NCBI GenBank assembly: GCA_019689955.1
Contig: JADGGM010000178.1
Span: 1 to 6,641 of the forward strand
From: Gemmatimonadaceae bacterium
GTDB taxonomy: Bacteria; Gemmatimonadota; Gemmatimonadetes; Gemmatimonadales; Gemmatimonadaceae
Reading direction: 5' to 3'
Length of the DNA stretch: 6,641 nt
In this document: positions 1-6,021 of the stretch, piece by piece
Position numbering within the stretch: position 1 is the stretch's first letter
Layout of the letters: the number at the start of each line of letters is the position of its first letter
Notes under the pieces: model-generated
Databases searched by the model: none
Told to the model about the DNA's origin: nothing
What the model saw: the letters and a program-made list of their open reading frames with translations, nothing else
Translations under genes and position numbers: made by a program

Positions 1-159
1 ATCCCACCCCCTATGATCCCGCGCCTCCTCGCACGGCTCGCCCGCGCCCCGCGCCCGAGCGGCGTCGCCGCCGACGCCCTGGCGCTCACCGTGCCGCCGT
101 ACATTGCCGACGTCCGCATCCACGACGGAAAGATCACGCTCTACAAGGTGGTCACATGA
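1..159 (+). CDS. C-terminal end (or short ORF) of an unrecognised protein
   Basis: A reading frame is open from the first base and ends at TGA 157-159. It may be the tail of a longer protein that begins outside the window. If it starts at the internal ATG at 13, the product is only 48 residues. The last residues ([20 protein letters not shown] and a short tail) look like a beta-strand ending of a folded domain, with an Arg/Ala/Pro-rich stretch before them. I do not recognise the family. Its stop overlaps the start of the response regulator as ATGA (156-159), which implies cotranscription and coupled translation. It does not look like the end of a histidine kinase ATPase domain, so I do not call it the sensor partner. 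The frame is well supported by the overlap; the function is unknown. Confidence 0.5.
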   Translation: MPPPMIPRLLARLARAPRPSGVAADALALTVPPYIADVRIHDGKITLYKVVT

Positions 160-1523
160 GCCGCCGCATTCTGGTCGCCGACGACGAGCAGGGGATCCGT
201 GCAGCGCTCGGCCAACTGCTCGAGTACGAGGGCTACGAAGTCCGCGGCGTGGGGACCGCGGTCGACGCCATTGCCGAGTACGAGAAGTGGCGCCCGCACC
301 TCGTCTTCCTCGACGTGAAGATGGGGGGGATCGACGGGCTCGAGGCGCTCAAACGCATCCGTCAGCTCGATCCCGCCGCGATCGTCGTCATGATCAGCGG
401 GCACGGCACCATCCAGACCGCCGTCGAGGCCACGCAGCTCGGCGCGTACGACTTTCTCGAGAAGCCGCTCGACACCGACCGCATCCTCGTCACCCTCCGG
501 AACGCGCTCCAGCACGTGAACCTCCAGGAGGAGAACAGCCGGCTGCGCGAGACGATCGAGTCGCGCTACGAGATCGTCGGGCGCTCCTTCGCCATCCGCG
601 CCGTGCTGGAGAAGATCGAGCGGGTGGCGCCCACGCCGGCGCGCGTGCTCATCACCGGGGAGAACGGAACCGGCAAGGAGCTCGTGGCGCGCGCCGTGCA
701 CCGCCTCTCCTCGCGGGCCGCGGGGCCGTTCGTGGAGGTGAACTGCGCCGCGATCCCGAGCGAGCTGATCGAGAGCGAGCTGTTCGGGCACATGAAAGGG
801 TCGTTCACCGGCGCGATCGCCGACCGGGCGGGGAAGTTCGAGCAAGCGCACGGCGGCACGCTGTTCCTCGATGAGGTAGGGGACATGAGCCTCTCCGCGC
901 AGGCCAAGGTGCTCCGCGTGCTCGAGGACGGCGTGGTCACGCGGATCGGCGGGGCCAAGCCGATCTCGGTGGACGTGCGTGTGATCGCGGCGACGAACAA
1001 GAACCTCGAGGCCGAGATCGCCGAGGGGCGGTTCCGCGAGGACCTGTACTACCGGCTCAACGTCGTGCCCGTCACCGTTCCTCCCCTCCGCGACCGGCGG
1101 GAGGACATCCCGCTCCTCGTCGCGCACTTCACGGCGCTCCTCTCCCAGCACGGCGGGATGGCGCCGCGCGCCTTCACCCCCGACGCCCTGGAGCGGCTCG
1201 AGGCGTTCGACTGGCCGGGGAACGTGCGCGAGCTGCGCAACACCGTGGAGCGGATCCTGATCCTGGCGCCCGGTCCGCGGGTGACCGCCGCGGACATCGA
1301 CCGGCTGATGGGCCCGCGCGCGGTGGAGCAGACGAGCATCGGGTCGCTCATGGAGTGCCGCACCTTCGAGGAGTTCAAGGAGGCGGCCGAGCGGGCGTTT
1401 CTGCTGGCCAAGCTGCGCGAGCACGACTGGAACGTGTCGGAGACGGCGCGGCTCCTCGACATGCCGCGCTCGAACCTCTACAAGAAGATCGAGCGCTACG
1501 GGCTCACCCGCGAGCACGCGTAG
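156..1523 (+). CDS. Sigma-54-dependent response regulator, NtrC/NtrX type
   Basis: The 455-residue cytoplasmic activator has the full three-domain plan. Residues 1-120 form a receiver domain with acidic pair D9/D10, phospho-acceptor D53, switch S81 and K103-P104. Residues about 140-370 form the AAA+ sigma-54 interaction domain. It shows Walker A GENGTGKE (168-175), the sigma-54 contact loop GSFTGA (215-220), Walker B GGTLFLDE (233-240), the [12 protein letters not shown] segment (292-303) and WPGNVREL (353-360). Residues about 405-450 form a Fis-type helix-turn-helix ending in [13 protein letters not shown]. Phosphorylation should drive oligomerisation and ATP-dependent opening of sigma-54 RNA polymerase promoters. 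The C-terminus resembles NtrX-like regulators, but targets cannot be read from sequence. The ATG overlaps the upstream stop, with a modest AAGGTGG ahead of it. The loop has Ser where GAFTGA is canonical, a tolerated variant. No cognate kinase is visible. Domain call is firm; the NtrX assignment is tentative. Confidence 0.95.
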   Translation: MSRRILVADDEQGIRAALGQLLEYEGYEVRGVGTAVDAIAEYEKWRPHLVFLDVKMGGIDGLEALKRIRQLDPAAIVVMISGHGTIQTAVEATQLGAYDFLEKPLDTDRILVTLRNALQHVNLQEENSRLRETIESRYEIVGRSFAIRAVLEKIERVAPTPARVLITGENGTGKELVARAVHRLSSRAAGPFVEVNCAAIPSELIESELFGHMKGSFTGAIADRAGKFEQAHGGTLFLDEVGDMSLSAQAKVLRVLEDGVVTRIGGAKPISVDVRVIAATNKNLEAEIAEGRFREDLYYRLNVVPVTVPPLRDRREDIPLLVAHFTALLSQHGGMAPRAFTPDALERLEAFDWPGNVRELRNTVERILILAPGPRVTAADIDRLMGPRAVEQTSIGSLMECRTFEEFKEAAERAFLLAKLREHDWNVSETARLLDMPRSNLYKKIERYGLTREHA

Positions 1524-1528
1524 CCACC

Positions 1529-1534
1529 GGAGGA
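1529..1534 (+). promoter_or_regulatory. Strong Shine-Dalgarno for the small membrane protein
   Basis: GGAGGA lies just after the regulator's stop (TAG 1521-1523) and ends three bases before ATG 1538. It is the clearest ribosome-binding site in the window and fixes the start of the downstream gene at 1538 rather than at the upstream in-frame ATG inside the regulator. Confidence 0.75.
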
Positions 1535-1537
1535 CCC

Positions 1538-1981
1538 ATGGGCTCCACCGATTGGGACAAGGAGCTGGCGAAGATCGACCGCCAACTCGAGTCGATGTCC
1601 GACCAGACGCTCCTCCCCGCCCCGCCCGGGCAGAGCCCGGCCGAGGCGGCCAAGCGCGTCGAGGAACGGCGCACGACGAGCACGCTGGGGGTCCTCGCGC
1701 GCGTGGTGCTCGCGATCGCGCTCGGGATCGGGATGCTCTTCTGGCCGTACTCGGCGCGGTGCGGCATAGGACTCTTCGCCTATCTCGGCGCCGCGGCCAT
1801 GGTCATCGTCGCCGGGGTGTGGACGTCGGTCTGGACGTGGCGGCACCGCTCGGCGAACGCGCACGTGCTCTCGCTCCTGCTCATCTTCTGGGGGATCGTC
1901 CTGGCCGCGCAGGAGGTGCTCCCGCGCGTCGGGTACGCCCGGCCCGACGCCGCGCACCCGGCGATCTGGATGTGCGAGTGA
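1538..1981 (+). CDS. Small three-helix membrane protein of unknown function
   Basis: The 147-residue protein has a charged, Pro-containing soluble N-terminus (about 1-48, starting MGSTDWDKELAKIDRQLESM). Three hydrophobic segments follow at about 49-70, 75-99 and 109-127, and the tail is short and polar. There is no signal peptide before residue 48, so the N-terminus probably sits in the cytoplasm and the protein is anchored in the inner membrane. A WTWRHRS segment (about 99-105) supplies positive charge between helices 2 and 3. The start is set by GGAGGA at 1529-1534. The gene begins 14 nt after the regulator's stop, so the two are very likely cotranscribed. I recognise no catalytic motif or named family. 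Proximity suggests a role linked to the two-component system, perhaps in the envelope, but that is only inference. Coding status is well supported by the ribosome-binding site and clean hydrophobic pattern. Confidence 0.8.
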   Translation: MGSTDWDKELAKIDRQLESMSDQTLLPAPPGQSPAEAAKRVEERRTTSTLGVLARVVLAIALGIGMLFWPYSARCGIGLFAYLGAAAMVIVAGVWTSVWTWRHRSANAHVLSLLLIFWGIVLAAQEVLPRVGYARPDAAHPAIWMCE

Positions 1982-2030
1982 CCCCCGATTACACTGCTAG
2001 CGACCTCTCCAACTTCGGCGACACGCGCTC

Positions 2031-3530
2031 ATGAAAACCTTCAAGAACTTCATCGGCGGTGTGTGGGCGGAACCGGCCACCGGCGACTATTTCGACAACG
2101 TGAACCCCGCGGACACCCGCGACATCATCGGCCGCTTCCCGCGCTCCGGGGCGGAGGACGTGGAGCGTGCCGTGCAGGCGGCCAAGCAGGGGTTCGAGCT
2201 CTGGCGGCGCACCCCGGCGCCGATCCGCGGGGACGTGCTGCGCAAGGTCGGGGACCTGCTCAGCGCGCGGAAGGAGGAGATCGCGCAGCTCATGACGCGC
2301 GAGATGGGGAAGCCGCTGAACGAGACGCGCGGCGACGTGCAGGAGGGGATCGACACCGCGTACTACGCCGCCTCCGAGGGGCGGCGCCTCTTCGGGCACA
2401 CCGTGCCGAGCGAACTGCGGAACAAGTGGGCGATGAGCTACCGGCGGCCGATCGGCGTGGCCGGGCTGGTCACGCCGTTCAACTTCCCGATGGCGATCCC
2501 CACCTGGAAGATGTTCCCCGCGCTCCTCTGCGGGAACGCAGTGATCTTCAAGCCGGCCGAGGACGTGCCGCACACCGCGACCGTGCTCGTCGAGATCCTG
2601 CTCGAAGCCGGGCTCCCGCCGCAGGTCATCCAGCTCGTCCACGGGCTCGGGGAGGAGGTCGGCGCGGCGATCGTGGCGCACCCCGAGGTGCCGCTCATCT
2701 CCTTCACCGGCTCCACCGAGACCGGCCGGCTGGTGGGCGAAGTGTGCGGCCGGATGCACAAGCGGCTCTCCCTCGAGATGGGGGGGAAGAACGCGATGAT
2801 CGTCCTCGACGACGCCGACCTCGAGCTGGCGCTCGACGGCGTGCTGTGGGGCGCCTTCGGCACCACGGGGCAGCGGTGCACCGCCACGAGCCGCCTCATC
2901 CTCCAGGCGGGGGTCCACGACGAGTTCCTGAGCCGCCTGGTGGACCGCGTGCGCGCGCTCCGGCTGGGGGACGGGCGGAAGGAAGGCACCGACGTGGGGC
3001 CGCTGATCAACGCGAATGCGGTGGCGAAGGTGGAGCGCTACGTGGGCATCGGTCAGGCCGAGGGGGCCGACCTGCTCTGTGGCGGGCGCCGCGCCACCGG
3101 GAAGGGGCTCGACGCCGGGCACTTCTTCGAGCCTACGATCTTCGCCCGCGTGAAGCCGTGCTCGCGGTTGGAGCAGGAGGAGATCTTTGGCCCGGTCCTC
3201 GCAGTCATCCAGGTCGAGAGTGTCGACGAAGCGTTCGCCGTGAACAACGATGTCCGCTACGGGCTGTCGTCGTCGATCTACACGCGGGATGTGAACGTCG
3301 CCTTCCGCGCGCTGAACGAGCTGGACAACGGCATCACGTACGTGAACGCACCGACCATCGGCGCGGAAGCGCACCTCCCCTTCGGTGGGGTGAAGCAGAC
3401 CGGGAACGGGCACCGGGAAGGGGGGTGGGAGGTGTACGAGTTCTACTCGGAGACCAAAGTTGGATACGTCGATTTCTCGGGCGTCCTCCAGCGGGCGCAG
3501 ATCGACACGTACCTGGGGACGCCAGACTGA
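2031..3530 (+). CDS. NAD(P)-dependent aldehyde dehydrogenase
   Basis: The 499-residue cytosolic enzyme has normal family length and should oxidise an aldehyde to its carboxylic acid with NAD(P)+. All hallmark residues are present: oxyanion Asn151 in TPFNFP, cofactor-binding Lys174 in FKPAED, the FTGSTETG cofactor loop (225-232), general base Glu249 in LEMGGKN, nucleophile Cys283 in GQRCTATSR and Glu384 in EEIFGPV. LPFGGVKQTGNG (449-460) and a C-terminal oligomerisation arm follow. The GQRCTATSR motif and DFSGVLQRAQID tail suggest the clade near alpha-ketoglutarate-semialdehyde dehydrogenases and the uncharacterised Kuenenia-type AldH group. The physiological substrate is not deducible. The N-terminus KTFKNFIGGVW matches the family start, although no Shine-Dalgarno precedes ATG 2031. 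The gap from the membrane protein is 49 nt, with only a weak promoter-like TACACT at 1990-1995. A strong hairpin follows the stop, so the gene probably ends its transcript. Confidence 0.95.
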   Translation: MKTFKNFIGGVWAEPATGDYFDNVNPADTRDIIGRFPRSGAEDVERAVQAAKQGFELWRRTPAPIRGDVLRKVGDLLSARKEEIAQLMTREMGKPLNETRGDVQEGIDTAYYAASEGRRLFGHTVPSELRNKWAMSYRRPIGVAGLVTPFNFPMAIPTWKMFPALLCGNAVIFKPAEDVPHTATVLVEILLEAGLPPQVIQLVHGLGEEVGAAIVAHPEVPLISFTGSTETGRLVGEVCGRMHKRLSLEMGGKNAMIVLDDADLELALDGVLWGAFGTTGQRCTATSRLILQAGVHDEFLSRLVDRVRALRLGDGRKEGTDVGPLINANAVAKVERYVGIGQAEGADLLCGGRRATGKGLDAGHFFEPTIFARVKPCSRLEQEEIFGPVLAVIQVESVDEAFAVNNDVRYGLSSSIYTRDVNVAFRALNELDNGITYVNAPTIGAEAHLPFGGVKQTGNGHREGGWEVYEFYSETKVGYVDFSGVLQRAQIDTYLGTPD

Positions 3531-3542
3531 TGGTCCGTCCGT

Positions 3543-3575
3543 GCCGGGCGCCGGGGACGCTCCCCCGGGCCTGGC
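3543..3575 (+). terminator. GC-rich hairpin, likely terminator of the aldehyde dehydrogenase gene
   Basis: Thirteen bases after the stop, GCCGGGC (3543-3549) pairs with GCCTGGC (3569-3575) and CCGGGG (3551-3556) with CCCCGG (3563-3568). This gives 13 pairs with one bulged G at 3550, one G-U pair and a six-base loop. No T-run follows, only GCGCGTTCCCTT, so it is not a textbook intrinsic terminator. Such hairpins without U-tracts are common after genes in GC-rich genomes. Placement between a stop and the next promoter-like element supports the call. Confidence 0.5.
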
Positions 3576-3585
3576 GCGCGTTCCC

Positions 3586-3613
3586 TTGCATTCGCTCCGG
3601 CGCGCGTCTTAAT
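3586..3613 (+). promoter_or_regulatory. Candidate distal promoter upstream of lepB
   Basis: TTGCAT at 3586-3591 and CTTAAT at 3608-3613 are separated by 16 bases, matching 3/6 and 4/6 of the sigma-70 consensus. The transcription start would fall near 3620. The element sits in one of the few AT-richer spots of the window, right after the probable terminator hairpin. The match is weak taken alone. Confidence 0.3.
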
Positions 3614-3710
3614 TGAGCCATGGAGCAGGTGTCGCGCAGGGCGACGCGTCGTGACTTCCGACGCGACGGGGGAGTCCTGAGGGAAATAGGGATGGGCGTG
3701 CCCAGCCGCC

Positions 3711-3740
3711 TTGCCGAGGGCTGCGGCTCGTCTCTATCAT
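3711..3740 (+). promoter_or_regulatory. lepB: Candidate proximal promoter of lepB
   Basis: TTGCCG at 3711-3716 and TATCAT at 3735-3740 are 18 bases apart, matching 4/6 and 5/6 of the sigma-70 consensus. A start near 3747 would give a leader of about 28 nt before ATG 3775. The -10 reads on as TATCATTG, which also fits the Bacteroidota -7 consensus TAnnTTTG in all but one fixed base. It is the best promoter candidate in the window, and lepB, rpoD and yajQ could all be served by it. Confidence 0.45.
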
Positions 3741-3774
3741 TGATTCACTCTGCCGACGCCTGACCGAGCAGCAG

Positions 3775-4551
3775 ATGAGCGATCGCGCCGCTACGACCCC
3801 CACCGTTCGCCCTCTCACAGACGCGCAACGCGCCGAAGCGCTCCGCGCGATGAATCGCCCGCGCTGGCGCTGGCAGGCCTTCGCCGAGTACGCCCGGACC
3901 ATCATCATCGCGTTCCTCCTGTTCGTGGTCCTGCGGACCTTCGTCGTCGAAGCGTTCAAGATCCCCACGGGGAGCATGGAGAACACCCTCCTCGTCGGTG
4001 ATTTCTTGCTGGTCAACAAGGCGGTGTACGGGGCCGAGATCCCCTTCACCGGCGCGCACCTCCCCGCGATCCGCCACCCGCGGCACGGGGACGTGATCGT
4101 CTTCAAGTGGCCCAAGGACCCGAGCAAGAACTTCGTCAAGCGGCTCATCGGGCTCCCCGGGGACACCGTGGAGATGCGCGACGGGACCGTGCTCCTTGAC
4201 GGACGCCCGATTCCTGAGCATTACGTGGTACACACGGACGCGAGCACCGACCCCTCGGGGGAGGAGTTCGCGTGGCAGCGCGATTTCATGGTGAAGGGCG
4301 CCGAGGCGAGCGTCGGGGAGCACCCCTCCCGCAACAACTGGGGGCCGCTGGTCGTCCCCGACAAGAACTACTTCGTGCTCGGCGATAACCGGGACAACTC
4401 GTACGACAGCCGGTATTGGGGCTTCGTCCCCGAATCCCTGGTGACCGGCGAGCCGATGCTGGTCTATTACAGCTACGAGCGTAATGCGAAAAGCGCGTAT
4501 CCCTGGCTCACCCACATCCGGTGGAGCCGCCTCGGAACTCGCATTCGCTGA
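3775..4551 (+). CDS. lepB: Signal peptidase I
   Basis: The 258-residue membrane-bound serine protease removes signal peptides from Sec- and Tat-exported preproteins on the outer face of the inner membrane. A 36-residue N-terminal cytoplasmic tail precedes a single membrane segment (about 40-58, TIIIAFLLFVVLRTFVV). The catalytic domain follows: nucleophile Ser67 in KIPTGSMENTLL, the HGDVIVFKWP strand (104-113), general base Lys122 in NFVKRLIGLPGD and box E GDNRDNSYDSRYWGFVP (203-219). One transmembrane segment rather than the two of E. coli LepB is usual in many bacteria. No clear Shine-Dalgarno precedes ATG 3775. It was chosen because it is the nearest start giving the usual short cytosolic tail, so a downstream start at Met26 is possible. 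The gene stands 82 nt before rpoD on the same strand. All catalytic residues are intact, so activity is expected. Confidence 0.97.
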   Translation: MSDRAATTPTVRPLTDAQRAEALRAMNRPRWRWQAFAEYARTIIIAFLLFVVLRTFVVEAFKIPTGSMENTLLVGDFLLVNKAVYGAEIPFTGAHLPAIRHPRHGDVIVFKWPKDPSKNFVKRLIGLPGDTVEMRDGTVLLDGRPIPEHYVVHTDASTDPSGEEFAWQRDFMVKGAEASVGEHPSRNNWGPLVVPDKNYFVLGDNRDNSYDSRYWGFVPESLVTGEPMLVYYSYERNAKSAYPWLTHIRWSRLGTRIR

Positions 4552-4585
4552 CGTTGCCTTGGTATCGAAAGACCCGCTGCCCCCA

Positions 4586-4602
4586 CGCCGCCCCGTGCGG
4601 CG
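4586..4602 (+). other. Hairpin between lepB and rpoD
   Basis: CGCCGC (4586-4591) and GCGGCG (4597-4602) form a perfect 6-bp stem around a five-base loop in the 82-nt gap. No T-run follows, so it could be a weak terminator, a processing or attenuation site, or chance in GC-rich DNA. No convincing promoter was found between it and rpoD. Confidence 0.3.
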
Positions 4603-4633
4603 ATGCCGTCCGCTCGCAGGAGCTGCCGTCCGT

Positions 4634-5491
4634 ATGGTCGTGACCACGCACAAGAAATCGGCGTACGATGAAGGGTCGCTGGATCAGTACCTCCGCGACA
4701 TCAGCGCGTACCCGCTGATCGACCGTGACGAAGAGGTCCGCCTTGCGCAGCACATCCGGCAGGGCGACACCGACGCGCTCGACAAGCTGGTGCGCTCGAA
4801 CCTGCGCTTCGTGGTCTCGGTGGCCAAGAAGTACCAGAACCAGGGGGTCGCCCTCGCCGATCTGATCAACGAGGGGAACCTCGGGCTCATCCGCGCCGCC
4901 CACAAGTTCGACGAGACCAAGGGGATCAAGTTCATCTCCTACGCCGTGTGGTGGATCCGGCAGGCGATCCTCCAGGCGCTGGCCGAGCAGTCGCGCATCG
5001 TGCGTGTCCCCCTCAACCGGGCCGGGACGCTGCACCGCATCGGCAAGCGCGCCAACGCGCTCCTCCAGGAGCTCGGCCGCGAGCCCACGCACGAGGAGAT
5101 CGCCGAGGAGATGGACATCAGCGAGGAGGAGGTCGCGAAGACCATCTCCATCTCGCAGACCCACCTCTCCCTCGACGCCCCGCTTACCCCGGGGGAGGAC
5201 AACAAGCTCCTCGACTACCTCCCCGACAACCTCAATCCGACCCCCGACGAGCAGACCTTCGAGAAGGCGCTGACCGAGGCGATCGAGGAGTCGCTCTCCT
5301 CGCTCAAGGAGCGCGAGGCGAAGATCCTCCGGCTCTACTTCGGCCTCGACGGCGAGGAGCCGATGACGCTCGAGCAGATTGGGTCGCTCCTCGGGATCAC
5401 GCGCGAACGCGTGCGGCAGATCAAGGAAAAGGCGCTCTCGCGCCTCCGCCACGTCTCCCGCGCCCGGGCGCTGGAATCGTTCCTGGGGTAA
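4634..5491 (+). CDS. rpoD: Primary sigma factor, short form lacking region 1.1
   Basis: The 285-residue protein directs RNA polymerase to housekeeping promoters. Region 1.2 begins almost at once (about 14-47, SLDQYLRDISAYPLIDRDEE). Region 2 follows with NLRFVVSVAKKYQNQG (56-71), the core-binding DLINEGNLGLI (76-86) and the DNA-melting YAVWWIRQ (103-110). Region 3 spans about 122-200, and region 4 carries the -35-reading helix-turn-helix TLEQIGSLLGITRERVRQIK (245-264). Region 1.1 and the non-conserved insertion of E. coli RpoD (613 residues) are absent, as in Bacteroidota primary sigmas of about 286 residues. Ahead of ATG 4634 lies AGGAG (4618-4622), 11 nt away and inside a small GCAG/CTGC hairpin. 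An in-frame ATG at 4484 overlaps lepB and adds only non-conserved sequence, so it was not used. yajQ follows after 10 nt. Without the genome, a second paralogue cannot be excluded. Confidence 0.93.
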   Translation: MVVTTHKKSAYDEGSLDQYLRDISAYPLIDRDEEVRLAQHIRQGDTDALDKLVRSNLRFVVSVAKKYQNQGVALADLINEGNLGLIRAAHKFDETKGIKFISYAVWWIRQAILQALAEQSRIVRVPLNRAGTLHRIGKRANALLQELGREPTHEEIAEEMDISEEEVAKTISISQTHLSLDAPLTPGEDNKLLDYLPDNLNPTPDEQTFEKALTEAIEESLSSLKEREAKILRLYFGLDGEEPMTLEQIGSLLGITRERVRQIKEKALSRLRHVSRARALESFLG

Positions 5492-5501
5492 CGCGCCAGG
5501 T

Positions 5502-6002
5502 ATGGCTCAGCTGTCCTCCTTCGACGTGACCACCGGCGTCGACCTGCAGGAGGTCGACAACGCGGTCAACCAGGCCCAGAAAGAGATCGCCCAGCGCTAC
5601 GACTTCAAGGGCTCCAAGGCCGCGATCGACTTCCGGCGCGGGGAAAGCCTCATCGTCCTCACCGCGGACGATGAGTACAAGATGCGCGCCCTGCTCGACG
5701 TGCTGCAGGCAAAGCTCATCAAGCGCAACGTGCCGGTGAAGAACCTCGACATCGGCGAGGTGAAGCCCGCGGGCGGGGACACCGTGCGGCGCGAGGTGAA
5801 GCTCAAGATGGCCCTCGACAGCGACACGGCGAAGAAGGTCGCCGCGGCGATCAAGGAGGCGAAGCTCCGGAAGGTGCAGGCGGCGATCCAGGGGGACCAG
5901 GTGCGCGTGAGCTCCCCGTCCAAGGACGACCTGCAGGAAGCGATCGCGCTCCTCCGCTCCAAGGACTTCGGGGTGGAGCTGAAGTTCGGGAACTACCGGT
6001 AG
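5502..6002 (+). CDS. yajQ: YajQ-family nucleotide-binding protein
   Basis: The 166-residue protein matches the YajQ (UPF0234) family along its whole length (E. coli YajQ is about 163 residues). Visible signatures are SFDVTTGVDLQEVDNAVNQA (5-24) with EIAQRYDFKGSK (28-39), a central NVPVKNLDIGEVKPAGG (76-92), KLRKVQAAIQGDQVRVS (121-137) and the ending DLQEAIALLRSKDFGVEL (143-160). Family members fold as two ferredoxin-like/RRM-like domains and bind nucleotides. The Xanthomonas homologue is reported to bind cyclic di-GMP and affect virulence gene expression. Whether this protein binds the same ligand is not known. The start at 5502 lies 10 nt after the rpoD stop with no proper Shine-Dalgarno, which favours cotranscription and reinitiation. 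The start fits the family N-terminus exactly. The TAG stop lies inside the palindromic hairpin that separates it from the convergent gene. Confidence 0.95.
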   Translation: MAQLSSFDVTTGVDLQEVDNAVNQAQKEIAQRYDFKGSKAAIDFRRGESLIVLTADDEYKMRALLDVLQAKLIKRNVPVKNLDIGEVKPAGGDTVRREVKLKMALDSDTAKKVAAAIKEAKLRKVQAAIQGDQVRVSSPSKDDLQEAIALLRSKDFGVELKFGNYR

Positions 6003-6017
6003 CGCGGCCGCGCTCCG
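5997..6017. terminator. Palindromic hairpin between convergent genes, possible bidirectional terminator
   Basis: AGCGCGGCCGCGCT (6001-6014) is a perfect 14-base palindrome containing a NotI site. As RNA it folds into a 5-bp stem with a GGCC loop, extended by CGG/CCG (5997-5999 with 6015-6017) around a bulged T. It overlaps the yajQ stop and lies 5 nt from the stop of the minus-strand gene, a natural place for a shared terminator. There is no T-run on either side. Confidence 0.35.
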
Positions 6018-6021
6018 CCCG

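Larger units (their letters stand above)
3531..3774. other. Intergenic regulatory region upstream of lepB
   Basis: This is the longest gap between genes (244 bases). In order it holds the hairpin at 3543-3575, a promoter-like pair at 3586-3613, a perfect 7-bp hairpin at 3645-3665 (CGCGTCG/CGACGCG, seven-base loop), a 6-bp hairpin at 3704-3728 (AGCCGC/GCGGCT) and a second promoter-like pair at 3711-3740. A 47-codon ORF (ATG 3620 to TGA 3763) is present. Its third-position GC is about 74%, clearly below the neighbouring genes, and it lacks a ribosome-binding site, so I do not annotate it as a gene. If transcription starts at the first promoter, lepB would have a structured leader of about 155 nt. 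Confidence 0.6.

Noticed and set aside
141..1517. Long minus-strand open frame (458 codons) opposite the response regulator
   Set aside because: It mirrors a gene with complete domain motifs. Stop codons are rare in all frames at this GC content, and the translation is Arg/Glu/Leu-rich with no recognisable domain.
1967..1995. TGGATG...TACACT as a promoter for the aldehyde dehydrogenase
   Set aside because: Only 3/6 and 4/6 matches, with the -35 lying inside the upstream coding region. It is too weak to annotate.
1989..3413. Minus-strand open frame of 474 codons opposite the aldehyde dehydrogenase
   Set aside because: Same reason: a codon-bias shadow of a gene with all catalytic residues, giving a low-complexity translation rich in Arg, His and Val.
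3572..3590. TGGCGCG...TTGCA resembling a sigma-54 -24/-12 promoter
   Set aside because: The GG and GC dinucleotides are 13 bases apart instead of the required 10, so sigma-54 should not recognise it.
2063..3616. Plus-strand open frame of 517 codons, longer than the aldehyde dehydrogenase it overlaps
   Set aside because: The translation is Arg/Gly/Ala-rich with no motif. The other frame encodes a complete known enzyme.
3620..3763. Small ORF of 47 residues whose ATG coincides with the predicted start site of the distal promoter
   Set aside because: No ribosome-binding site, third-position GC about 74% versus clearly higher in neighbouring genes, and an Arg-rich sequence without recognisable features. 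It would need to be leaderless.
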